64,000 nt of DNA from Globodera rostochiensis. Lineage: Eukaryota; Nematoda; Chromadorea; Rhabditida; Heteroderidae. The stretch lies in contig JAEVLN010000002.1 of assembly GCA_018350325.1 (NCBI GenBank), forward strand, positions 2,630,295 through 2,694,294. Reading direction: 5' to 3'. Within the stretch, counting starts at the first letter, position 1. Each line of letters opens with the position of its first letter. The translations under genes and the position numbers were made by a program. The notes beneath the pieces are model-generated. The model saw only the letters and a list, made by a program, of their open reading frames with translations. It was not told where the DNA came from and made no database searches. Of this stretch, positions 23,026 through 33,700 are shown piece after piece.

Positions 23026-23221
23026 GCAAATTGTTCGATGGATATTTTTTTCGATCTCTTTTCTTTTATGTGACTTTTCTTTTTAGAGAGAGCATTATTG
23101 TATAAACATTACGTATCAACTTTTGAATAAAAAACAAAATTTCATTGTGTCCTTAAATTCATAGTTGGAAATGAAAAGAAAGGTATTTTTTGTGGCAATA
23201 TTCGGGGTGACATTTGTTCTC

Positions 23222-23585
23222 TTCTGTGGTTAAGTGGTTGTGCTTTGTGATGTGTCTAAGGTTCAATTCCACTTGTCGGCAATGATGGATATTAATTGAT
23301 GTCCAAGCCGTTCGGGTCGGTCGTTGCCCGAATAGGGCTGAACCCGCGGCCGTGCTCGGACGGCATCATGGCGATGCTGAGAGTGGCTGAGCCGGCAAAC
23401 TTTTTTATTTATTAAACAATTTTTTTTTAAATGCAAAATAACATTAGAGAATTTACTTACACTTAAAGAAGAAAAGATTTCATCTGATTTATAAAAAGGA
23501 GTGGCTGTAATTGGTGGCTCAGTTGGTTTGGTTGGCGTTTTGCAAATGCATTCGCCCCAAGTTCGATGCCCTACCGATGTCGTCG
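23222..23585 (+). repeat. pair of tRNA-like Pol III promoter sequences (SINE candidate)
   Basis: Unit 1 has an A box (TGGTTAAGTGG, 23227-23237) and a perfect B box (GGTTCAATTCC, 23260-23270). Unit 2 has an A box (TGGCTCAGTTGG, 23515-23526) and a near-perfect B box (AGTTCGATGCC, 23560-23570). A-to-B spacing of 33 and 45 bp fits tRNA-type promoters. Neither folds into a clean cloverleaf by eye because the acceptor arms do not pair. They are therefore more likely tRNA-derived retroposon ends or tRNA pseudogenes than functional tRNAs. Confidence 0.4.
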
Positions 23586-24052
23586 GTTTTCTGTGTATGA
23601 TTAGAAAACGATAGGGACATCTTAGCAAAACAATGCTGAATGAATCAATCAGTTATCCCTGTATGACACGGACAATTTGACGACAAAATGTTTTTTTAAA
23701 TTTTAATATATTGAATAATTAAAATCATTATGGTTTGGTCTTTCATTATAATTAATTCCCTTCTGAATGAAAAACAAATTCATTAATTTCACAGACAATT
23801 TGACGACAAATGTTTTTTTAAATTTTAACAATCATTTTGCTCTTGACACAAATTCATTAAATTCAAAAACAATTTGACGACATTTTATAATTAAAGTTTA
23901 AAAATATTTTTGAATAATTAAAATCATTAAACTTCGGCCCAATATGCCGGTCTTTCATCATAATTCTGAATGACACAAATCCATTCATTTTCTTTCGCAC
24001 CGCCGGCCGTTTTGGCACGATCACTCATAACTTAATCACCAGAAATATATGC

Positions 24053-24178
24053 TAGTGCTGCACGAGACCCAAAATTTACCGAGACTCGAGACCGAGAAAT
24101 GACCCCGAGATCGAGACCAAAAAAAACCGAGAAATTTCTCGAGTCGAGACTCGAGACCGAGACTCTCGTGCAGCACTA
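24053..24178. mobile_element. 126-bp hAT-like MITE
   Basis: Terminal repeats TAGTGCTGCACGAGA and TCTCGTGCAGCACTA are perfect inverses. The 8-bp ATATATGC is duplicated on both sides (24045-24052 and 24179-24186). The interior, read on the minus strand, shares the core GGTCATTTCTCGGTCTCGA and TCTCGGTAAATTT with the element at 19779-19902, although the terminal repeats of the two differ. Confidence 0.92.
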
Positions 24179-24186
24179 ATATATGC

Positions 24187-25275
24187 CAACAAATTTCCGG
24201 AACCCGTAAAGCGCAATCCGTCCCCCCCCCCCAGAAAATGTCCGGGAATCGGAATCCGGTTACATCATCCCTTTCCATCTTCTGCTGTTGGCGTTAGCTA
24301 AGAGAATTGTTGGACCGCGAGTGACTGTGGCTTATATCATCTTTCCTTATCAGCAATGTTTGATCACTTCCCCAAACCCCCCCCCCCCCCCTAAGTATTT
24401 GTTGTTTTGCCCATTTTTAGAAAAATTGTGTGGTACAAAAACAATGTTATTAAGCCAATTTGTTTTGTGTGGAAACTTCAAGTCCGGAAATTTCATGAAA
24501 AAAGGGTTTAATCTTCAATTTTTGGCTCAATTTCGCCGGGGATGGATTGTTTAAAAAAATTCAAAATACGACAAATGGCCGAAAGTTTCGGGGGACCACC
24601 CAAACCAATGGCTTTTTGTCTAAATATTTTGCCTTTTATTGGACAATTTGCTCTTTGATCGTCCCGACACCGGTTAGGCCATCGAATTGGACGAAATGTT
24701 TGCTAAAAGTGATTCATCTTCATGCACACCCACCTGCCGCCGCAAACATTAAACGTTTTATGACCCATAATCAACTGGCAAATGAAAATATTCGAGGTTT
24801 TTGGACCGATTTTTAGGTCTAAAATTTGAAAATTATTCTCAAATTGGTAAAATTGCATTTGGTTCAATCAGCAAATGCAATTATTTAGGCTTCTTTTGCT
24901 TTGTTTAAACTTTAAAGTGGCAGAAAGTTGATTTTGATCGGGTCCCATTTAAGCAATATTTGTTGTCCCCTTTTTTGGCCAAATTAAATATTTTAAAATC
25001 AAAAAGTGTCATTTTTGCCTCTCTCTTTTCGGTCATTGCTTTACTTAAAATAAAATCCGACCCCCCGGGGGATTACACCATCTCTTCAACAGCCTCAAGC
25101 GGATTTCGTTTATTTATTGAGCAGCACCTCTTGCCTTGAGGCAGAGACTGATTTATTGGCCTTTTCTTAGATAAATATTATTTTTTCAGTCTTTTTAGCA
25201 AAAAGCGTAAAATTGCATTTGTCGTCACTTACAATTTTATGATAATTAATTTTTTTGTTTAAAATTTAGTTTTAA
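24187..25275. other. intergenic
   Basis: No gene recognised. Poly-C runs near 24223 and 24378. The last 15 bases before the MOLO-1-like start hold a TTTAG acceptor with no upstream donor. Confidence 0.4.
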
Positions 25276-27336
25276 ATGCTGACAAATTGCCTAATAATAA
25301 TTTTTATTGTTCTCTCCACAGCAACAACTGTTGCAACAAAGGTTTGTTTAATGTTTAATGAACAATTTTTTCTCTGTGTTCGTCAGTTCCTGTTTGAAAA
25401 TAAACTTTATAACCCTAAAAATAAAATAATTAATTGACTTTTTTTAATCAACAAAATGAAATTAAAAAAATAAAAATTATTATTTTTCCAATAATAAAAA
25501 AATTAATCAAAATTTATCAAAAAAATTTTTTATTGCTACATTGAATAAAACTTTTTTAACCCTTCCGGCGTTCGACCCTCACACATATCCGGACTCATTA
25601 CGCGAATGGACCGAGTGCGGGGGCATTGACCGCGCGGCGTTGGTCTGTGACCCGGACACACTGCTGGACCCGGGCCCCGACGGAACGCCGGGTGGGTGCC
25701 TTCTTACTGTAATCTTACGGTAGAGGAGAGTGTGGTCTGTGTTGTACGGTCGAAATTGAAATTTTTGTGCATTTGCTGCAGGCATTCTTTTGTTGGATGC
25801 CGCGTCTCGGCACATTCAGGCGAACACCGAATGCATTTGTGACATTGCCGCTGAATCTGAAGGTACACACACGAGATTCTCGATCGTAATCTCGGTAAAT
25901 GTGCGAGATTTTTCGAGACTCTCGATCGAAATCTCGGTAAATGTGCGAGATTTTTCGAGACTCTCGATCGAAATCTCGGTAAATGTGCGAGATTTTTCGA
26001 GACTCTCGATCGAAATCTCGGTAAATGTGCGAGATTTTTTCAAGATTCTCGATCGTAATCTCGGTAAATGTACGAGATTTTTTCGAGACTCTCGATCGTA
26101 ATCTCGGTAAATGTGCGAGATTTTTCGAGACTCTCGATCGAAATCTCGGTAAATGTGCGAGATTTTTTCAAGATTCTCGATCGTAATCTCGGTAAATGTG
26201 CGAGATTTTTTCGAGATTCTCAATCGTAATCTCGGTAAATGTGCAAGATTTTTCGAGATTCTCGATCGTAATCTCGATCGGTCTTCAAGTCCGGGCTCTA
26301 CACGTCACAACACGCTGTTTTGTTGGTCAATAAAATTCGGTTGAATGATTTCGTGAATTTTAAGGAAATGCCTTCGGGCTGTGTCAGCAAAATCCCCCGA
26401 TGGGATTTGTTGTGACGGTGGCGGTGCTTGGCAAAATGGAGGTGACCGATGACCAACGGAGGCGTTACAGAAAGTGTGTTAAAAATCATTATTTAATTTA
26501 TTCGAAATAGTCAAATTTGAATTTAATTTGAATTCAATAATTTAGCGGCGCTCATTTGCCCGCAATTTTTGCCAACGAATTACGAAATCGCCTCCAGCGG
26601 GGACAATGCGCGGACGATGTGCTAATTGTGTTGGCCGTCAACGACAGTTCGGTGGGTGGCACAAAATGTTTTTAAAATAATTTTGTTGTTTAAATTTAAA
26701 CAATTCAAATTTATTCAAATTGTTATTTTCGATTCGCACAAGTACGGGCCGATGGGCAGCAACAAAACTGGACGCCGAATTCCTTCTGAACGTGTCGCAG
26801 ACAGCGCGTGAACTGACCTTTTATATTTTAATTAAAATTTATTTAAGCTTTTTGGGTTAAATTAAAAGTCACAATGGCCAACCAATTAACTGAATAATTT
26901 GCGTATAGTCTAAAAAATTTAAAACTTTAAATTGCATAACTTTTAGAAAAAATGTTTTCCCGAGGCGAAAACACCGGCGGCTTACTGTACATGCTCGGCG
27001 AGTACGGTAGCCGACTTGGCGCCCCGCCGTTTGCGGTGGAAGAACAAGCCCTGAGGGAAAAGGACGGCGGCTGGTGGGACACCAACTTTTGGCCAATGTT
27101 CCCTCAGGTGGAATTTTAAATAAAATAAATTTTATAATAATAAAAAGATTATTATTATTTAGGCATTGCGCCAATCCGAACTCCGATGGTTTTGGCTGCT
27201 CTTTGTGCTGTTTTTGCTGTTGCTTTTGCTTCTGTTGGGCGTGTTCATTGCGACTCGGCTTCTCCGAAATAAAAAACGAAATTCGGCGGGCTATCGGCGG
27301 GGACAGCCGACGAACAAAAAGAGTGGAAAAAAATGA
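25276..27336 (+). CDS. MOLO-1-like TPM-domain membrane protein
   Basis: The ATG at 25276 follows a TTTAG acceptor by 6 bases and opens a signal peptide (MLTNCLIIIFIVLSTATTVA). Exons: 25276-25341, about 25563-25691, 25781-25862, 26365-26473, 26546-26655, about 26767-26806, about 26949-27107, 27164-27336. The family signature YPDSLREWTECGG then LVCDPDTLL is followed by the TPM fold (LCQQNPPMGFVVTVAVLGKM; FANELRNRLQRG; DDVLIVLAVNDSS). A single C-terminal membrane helix (WLLFVLFLLLLLLLGVFIAT) and a basic tail complete it. C. elegans MOLO-1, with this layout, is a positive auxiliary subunit of levamisole-sensitive acetylcholine receptors; that role here is inference. The acceptor of exon 2 lacks an AG, and exon 6 borders are approximate. 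Intron 3 contains a 9-copy repeat. Confidence 0.8.
25871..26308. repeat. 9-copy ~42-bp TCTCGG-motif array, remnant of an inverted-repeat element
   Basis: CTCGGTAAATGT recurs nine times at about 42-43 bp spacing, separated by CGAGA...CTCGATCG palindromic blocks. The array lies wholly inside an intron of the MOLO-1-like gene. Its right end, GTCCGGGCTCTA, equals the terminal repeat of the element at 34433-34614. The left terminus has been lost. TCTCGGTAAAT also occurs inside the two elements at 19779 and 24053, linking them. Confidence 0.85.
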
Positions 27337-27507
27337 CGCAAATTTTAAAATAAAATAATTATTTAGGCTTTTTTTTAAATGATTTTCAATTTAAAGATTT
27401 TAAAAATTTTATTTCTATTGTGGAAATAATGCGTTTAAAATATATTGCACTTTCCAAATTCAACCACAACTTCTGAATTATTTTAAACGAATGGACACGA
27501 CATTTTC

Positions 27508-29379
27508 TTAATTGCCCTCGCGGCGTTCACAACGCCCGCAACAGTCGTATTTGAACACGTGCGGCAGCGCGCGCGCCTGCGGCAAGTCGCAAATGCGCGC
27601 GTCCGGACGACACTCCGAGCACGGCTCGCAGCACGCGATTTTCCACAGTGCACGCCTTTCGCGCGTGATGGTGGTGCCGCAACCGGGCAACGGCGTGCAG
27701 TCAAAAAAAAAATTCAAAAAAAAATTTTTAAAATTTAAAATTTTGTTTACCATTCTCCTCCTCGTCCAATGTTGTTTCATCTCCGTCTTCCTCCTCCCGG
27801 TACTGCTCGGACTCTTTGGCCAAGTCGAATTTGTGTCCCATACACTCCGAACACCGATAAATCGCACAAATTTTGATCCAATCGCCCCGCGAGGCGTCCA
27901 CCGCCGTTCCGATCACTTTCTGAAGTGTTGGAAATGAACTTACTTATAATAATGTTAATGCTTTACAAATTTAAAAAAATATATATTTTAAATATTTTTT
28001 AGTTTTCTTTAAAAAGGTTAAGAATTTTAATTACGTGTATTTTTAACAAATAAATTTTGGGACCTGAAATTTTCTTTTCCGCGTCTTAATTGAAAGGGCG
28101 TCCGAAGGACGCGCGAAAGCGTTTGGGCCGTATTGCATCAGACTACGGTAATCGTACCGTACGCCGTAAGTGATGGCCTTCTCCGTTGTTACCGTACGAA
28201 ATTGGGCATGCAAATCTTTTTGTATTTAAAATTAATATGTTTTCATTAATTAATTAATTAATTATTTGCTTACAAAATGGTATGTTTCTGAATTGCACTC
28301 GGATGAATTTGTCCCGATCCGAACGCATGTGCTCGTGCCACAGGCCGAGCTTATGGAACAGTTCGTGGAGTACGGTAGCGTCGGTGACGCACGTCTCCCC
28401 CACCGTACCCTCCAGCATCAAAATGTTGCGGCCCGGCGAGCGGCCAACACTCGTGAAGCAGCTGTAATTGAATAATTTGTACAAAAATATAAACAATTTA
28501 CCGTTCCACCGTTTTTTGCTTACGGTATGTACTCTACTCCATAAACGAATGAATAATGAATTTAAATTTGTATCTTAATTAGAGAAAGGACTTGAGGACC
28601 GATCGAGAATCTCGATCGGTCCTTTCTCTAATCTTAATTAGCATTTTCAGATATTTTGGGTTCTTCAAAATTCTTCTAAAAATTTTGAGGAGGCTCAAAT
28701 GTCCGAAGGAATGCAAAATGCCAATATTTAAATTTAAAACGAAAACAAACCCTTCGCCATATTCGTTTTGAATGTCGACAAAGTCTTCGTCCCCCCGGTT
28801 CCGTTTTGATTGGAATTTTACGCACGTATTCCGTGCAATTTTTTGCATAGCCATAAAAATGACTTCCAACTCCGATTGGGCTAAATTAATTTAATTTAAT
28901 TTATTAATTAAAATTACTAAATATTTGAATAATTATGCATTTATAATTATTTTTTATTTCCTTAATAACCCACAGAAATTTCCTGAAATTTGGTAGGGTA
29001 TCACAAATTTTCCGTCTTTTGCGTCTCTTTGCGTTGTCCACCGATTCGTCGCATTGTTTCTTAAAGCATTTCGCATTTTTGGGTCTCTAAAAAATTAAAT
29101 TTAATTTAAAAATTTAAAAATTTTTACTGCAAAATTTGCCTTTGATTCTCTTCCCAAAGCTCAATTACATCGCCGTGGCCATGTCGATTCCGCGGGCCGT
29201 GCTGTTCCGCCAAATCGATTGGCATCGGCTTTAAAAACAAAAAACTTTTATTATTTAATGCCTAATTTGAATTAATAAATATCAAAATAAATCAAACAGA
29301 CATCGCCTTTTAAATGTTGAAATATTGCAACGATAATAAAAAACAACGTCGTACAATTGCCGTCGAAATTTGAAACCAT
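27508..29379 (-). CDS. astacin zinc metalloprotease with Cys-rich C-terminus
   Basis: Eight minus-strand exons (29379-29302, 29228-29128, 29086-28974, 28880-28751, 28461-28274, 28215-28064, 27919-27751, 27701-27508) join in frame to 374 residues. A signal peptide (TLFFIIVAIFQHL) and short propeptide precede NRWTTQRD and VIPYQISGNF, the mature start. The zinc site HELFHKLGLWHEH fits HExxHxxGxxHE. The Met-turn reads SLMQY rather than SxMHY; the Tyr ligand is kept. C-terminal to the catalytic domain (QKVIGTAVDASRGDW) is a Glu-rich linker and a module with about 13 Cys (CCEPCSECRPDARICDLP; CCGRCERREGN). Secreted protease, substrate unknown. The last intron's acceptor has no AG. Intron 4 carries a 51-bp MITE. 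Confidence 0.85.
28580..28630. mobile_element. 51-bp hAT-like minimal MITE
   Basis: The element is bounded by TAGAGAAAGGAC and GTCCTTTCTCTA with an exact 8-bp duplication ATCTTAAT (28572-28579 and 28631-28638). The centre is the palindrome GACCGATCGAGAATCTCGATCGGTC broken by a short spacer, so nearly the whole element can form a hairpin. Its core recurs at 61098-61139. Confidence 0.9.
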
Positions 29380-29839
29380 TAAAATGGGTAATTACTAATT
29401 AGGTAATTAAATTTACGATCGAATTTTGGAATTTGGCGTACTATGAAATGGTTTGTTTGTTCAGCTGCTTTGACAAAAGAGCCAAATTTAATTTTAAATA
29501 AATTTTTAAATCGCGATTCGTTCAACAACAAAAAAAGAAATTCCCGTGAAAAAGAATAACGAGAAAATATTTTGCTAAATTTACCCTTCGCTTTACGAAT
29601 TGTCCTTTTTTCGGAGTCCAAATTTAAATTAAAATAAAATAAACATTTCCAATTTCTACACATTTATTTAATGACAACTAATGGAAATGTTACAATTGCG
29701 CGAAAGGAATTTGTTTGGCTACAAAACTGCGCACACACAACGATCGATTATAAAAAGAAAGTCAATCGAACATTTTGCTAAACTAATTAATGATCATTAG
29801 CCGGAATGATCAATCAGTCTGATCACTTTGCTCTTCATT

Positions 29840-30410
29840 TCATTCTTTCATCAGGATGGCTTGCTGCTCCGGCGGCAAAGTGCCAAGGTAAGCCTTGAAT
29901 GCTTCTTTCTTCCCAGCGATCGATTTATGCTTGCAGTCACGACGCATTTGCTTCAGATGGTCCTTCACCTGCAAATTAATTGCCTAATTACCTTATTAGG
30001 CCATGAATTAAACCCTTTTTGGAAACAAAATCATCAATTAAGCCCCCCCCCCCCCTCCGGAGTATTCAAAAAAATGGCATTTTCTTTGCGCGCGGACTTC
30101 GGTTGGCAGTTGCGCAAAATGCGGCGGCTCCGGCAGCTTTTCCAGCACTTCGTCCGGCACCGTTTTCAGAATGTCGTCAATTTGTTGTGCCTTCTGTTCA
30201 CGGCTCAACGATTTGTTGCTCAGCAACGTGTTGATGCGGGCCACAACATCGGCGGGCAGTACGCTGGCCAACGAGGCCGGCAATTCCTGCAAAAAAATCA
30301 CAAAATCTGGCCTGATTTGGGTCTATTGATCACAAATATGATCGGATCAGGTCAATGGATCACACGTGAAATATACTTACACTTTTGTCAAGAAGCCCAC
30401 AGCAAAACAT
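29840..30410 (-). CDS. small helical SXP/RAL-2-like protein
   Basis: Exons 30286-30098 and 29968-29840 are well supported and encode about 105 residues of repeated amphipathic helices punctuated by LP (VLPADVVARINTLLSNKSLS; ILKTVPDEVLEKLPEP; YLGTLPPEQQAILMKE). This resembles the small nematode-specific SXP/RAL-2 (DUF148) and Ani s 5-type proteins, which are usually secreted. A possible first exon (30410-30381, MFCCGLLDKS) has a strong GTAAGT donor and fits the phase, but encodes no signal peptide, so the true 5' end may lie further up. The donor of exon 2 (GTCCGC) is weak but is the only in-frame choice. Confidence 0.55.
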
Positions 30411-31239
30411 TGGGTGAGTTCACTTTGTTTTAGAAAATGTGCACTTTTTGAGAGACTGAAAAATGGGACAGAAAAATTGAACGGTCTCATAAAATGGCGG
30501 GTGGGGGGGGGGGAGGCTTTTGCCCGGCGCCGACAATTTGAAGCAATTGTCCGTTTAAATAAAGGCAAAATTGGCACTTCTTTATGCCATGGAAACCAAC
30601 CAAAGTTGGCGGGGCGTTAGTGTAAAATTAATTAGCCATTAAAAGGCACAATTTTTGATGTGACGGCAATCTTTTGGCATTGCGATACGATACAAATGGG
30701 AAAAGAAAGTGGGCGATTTGATTTGTCTAGCCGCAAAAGAATGAATTTAATTATTGAGAATTATTTGAGAAATTACATAAAAGTTGTGTACATATTCATA
30801 AAAGAATCCTAAATTAGTCAAATTTAACTAAATCAAATTTGTAGAAATCAAAATTCAATTGTACAATTAAATTTGCTTTCTTTTTTAAGTGCAATTTTAT
30901 TGTAAAAATTAAATCATGTAAAGTTAAATTGTGAAAGTTTCCAAACTTCAAAAATTAAGACATTTCTATTTGTTTAGCCTTCGATTTTTTAGAAATTTAA
31001 TTGTTTATTTTTTAACTATTTTTGTCTTTGCGTTTTTTATCTTTTAATTGAAGTCGAAAATTCAAAATGGAATAATTACACATAATTAATTACAAGCATA
31101 AGAAATAATTATCCAATCGATCGCTTCACAGACATTTTCAAAGCTCGTCAAAAATTTGTGTGCACTGTTCCGAGCGGCGGTTAATTAGCCTAAATAAATT
31201 AGTGTAAATAACGGCGGACATCAAAGAATTGTTATTACC
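30411..31239. other. intergenic
   Basis: A G-run at 30503-30513; AT-rich DNA from 30700 to 31230. No gene seen. Confidence 0.4.
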
Positions 31240-32994
31240 CTATGGCGACACTTTGGCCAAATTGCGAAAAATTTGCTTCTGTTGGTGGCGTACAGTTTTG
31301 CTGTTGTTGTTGTTATTGTTGTTAATTGTCTGATGCACTTTTTGAGTGCCGGACATGGCCGCCGTGTTCAGATGTAATCGTTCCAAAAATGGGCCAAATG
31401 CACGCAAATAGGCCTTCCGATATTCGGTGCTAAATGCATTTTTAAATTTAAAATTTGTGATGAAAATAAAAATTTGGGAAATTTAAATCCAAAAAATTCG
31501 CGGGAGCGTCCCGTTTTGGAAAATTTAAGCATTTTCGTTTGTGTTATATTTTAATTTTAAAATATAAAACTGGGGCTACCTGAAAATGATCAGCAACGGC
31601 GCGTTGCTCGCATAAGCAATGGCCATCAAACAGGACAATGCCATCGATGTGTAAGCCTAAAAAAAAATTGGCATTTTAGTCATCAAAATTAAATGCCAAA
31701 TTTTTGGGCCTAATATTTTGAGAGTTGTCACAGTGATGATGATGACCTTGGTAATTGCGGTGATGTTTGTGTCCAACAAGCTGTACAAAACGTTCACAAA
31801 ATTGTTGAGGGTAAAGCCGGCGACCACCACAAACATTATGGCCATCAGAGAGCGGAGAAGGCGTCGTGTGACCTCCGAATTGACTGCAAAAAAAGAAAAA
31901 GCATTTTTATAAAATTATTAATCAATTTTTTTGTTGTTGCCTGAGGTCTCCTTCTTAAATTTGACCACAAGCGCGAGGAGTACGTAAACCAAAAATATGA
32001 TGGCACTCAGTATCACGTTGACCAGCATCAAAGTCAGTGTCATTGGCCCAACGTAAGTGTCGTCGTGGGTTGAGCAGAGAGTGATGCTTAAATTAATTGC
32101 TTAAAACTTTCATAATTAATTGTTTAAAACTTTCATAATTAATTGTTTAAAACTTTCATAATTAATTGTTTAAAACTTTCATTTAAAAACAAATAATATT
32201 TTCTCACTGATCCGGGTAATTTATGGCCATTCCGATCACTGAAATCACAATGTACCCAGCATGGGACGCCGATCCGATGGTGATCAGAAAATAATAGAAC
32301 GAATTGTGCCGATGCCTAGGAATAATATTAAATGAATTTATCGAATAATAATAATAATTAATTTGAATACTTACAAAAATGAATTCATGAATAGGGCACT
32401 GATCAGCCGATCGAAACCGATCCAAAATAGCAAATTCAGGCCTAAATTTCGGCACAACAACGGCACGGCCTGGAGGACAACGCAGGAGCCTAAAAATTCA
32501 AAAAGAAAATAACAAATTTTTTTTTAAATTTTACAGACCTTCAAATATAAATGGTTGCCCGGCAATGATAAAAGCCCAACCGATGGACAGCGAAAGGCCA
32601 AAAAGCCCGGAAAAGAAGGCATTGGCCGCGATCAAAGAGTTGCACAATTGGCGAAATGTTCTTAAAAAAATTAAAATTAAAAAAGCTAATAAAAAAATAA
32701 TTTTACATTTAAAATAATAAACATTTTTTATTTTATCATTAAAAACTGACTTTGTTTTCCATGTGACGTAAACGAGGGAAAAATTGAGGACAAATCCAAG
32801 CAGTCCAATAAACCATCGAACGCCGATTGTCAAAATAAAACTGAGGGGCAATTTGTCGCGAGGAAACACACCGCCAAACTTAAAATTTAAATCAAAAGTT
32901 TTTTTAATAATAAAAAATAATTTTTAATAAAAATAAAAATTAAATCAAAGTGAAGTGAAGTGAATTAATCTTCGTATAAAAAGTCTACCTGCAT
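31240..32994 (-). CDS. seven-transmembrane chemoreceptor, srsx-like
   Basis: Nine exons (32994-32989, 32878-32751, 32660-32539, 32489-32375, 32315-32208, 32086-31941, 31883-31747, 31656-31580, 31429-31240) join in frame to 342 residues. Seven hydrophobic segments are visible, including IGLLGFVLNFSLVYVTW, FFSGLFGLSLSIGWAFIIAG, ILSAIIFLVYVLLALVV and LMAIMFVVVAGFTLNNFVNV. FDRLISA follows the third segment as a DRY-like motif. The size and the pattern resemble the nematode srsx family of G-protein-coupled chemoreceptors. The C-tail has a run of nine Asn. Intron 6 starts GCAACA (GC-AG type). The 6-base first exon (ATGCAG) is a guess: it fits the phase, but another start is possible. Confidence 0.75.
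32087..32182. repeat. four tandem copies of a 23-24-bp intronic unit
   Basis: ATTAATTGTTTAAAACTTTC with a CATA linker repeats four times inside an intron of the srsx-like gene (the first copy has GCTTAAAAC). Confidence 0.85.
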
Positions 32995-33692
32995 CAGAGC
33001 AAACTTTCAGCAGAAATATATTTAAAATATTGAAGGAAAATATTTGCTAAAATTAAAATAAAAACTTAGAAATTAGAAACCACAAAATTTAACAGAAAAT
33101 TCGCATTTCTGACGAGCAATTTTTTGCAATTTCCGGGATGGCACTTTTTGCCCATCCAATTCAATTCAATTCAATTCCCTTCCGTCATTCGATGCTCAAT
33201 TACCACGAATAAATGGCAAATGGAGGACAAGATTACGCTGTGAATTAGGCCAATTAGACGGGATCATTTGCCATTGGTACGGTGGGGGAGGGGGTGGGGG
33301 GGGGGTACGGTGGTAATGTCAATTGGGCCAAATTTAAGAGGCAAATTCCTCCAATTAATTGGATGGGCACAACGAACAGCACGCAGTAAGCACAAACATT
33401 GGTGGGTCAAAATGCCCATTTCACTCCGAAAGTGCCACCGAATTCCTTCAGAGACAAATAAAATAATCCCTCCCCCATCGGTGGACAGAAAATTGAATCA
33501 TTTTAAATTTGAAAAAGATTCAACAATTCTTTGTAATGCTTTTAATTTGAAGAAAAAAAAATGGATCCCTTCTCCCATCGGCCTTCGTTTAGCATCGAAA
33601 ATATTTTGGCAAAAGACGCAAATTTTGTGGAGTTTTCTGAGTAAATTTGCTGCAAAACAAATAAAAACTTGGACAGAAAATTTTATATTTTA
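32995..33692. other. intergenic
   Basis: Contains a short CAATT microsatellite (33161-33176) and a G-rich run (33282-33304). Frames at 33268-33690 lack splice support. A TATTTTAG acceptor at 33686-33693 immediately precedes the homeobox gene start. Confidence 0.4.
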
Positions 33693-33700
33693 GGACCAAT

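Noticed and set aside
23222..23275. Functional tRNA gene
   Set aside because: A and B boxes are good, but no acceptor-stem pairing or plausible anticodon arm could be drawn.
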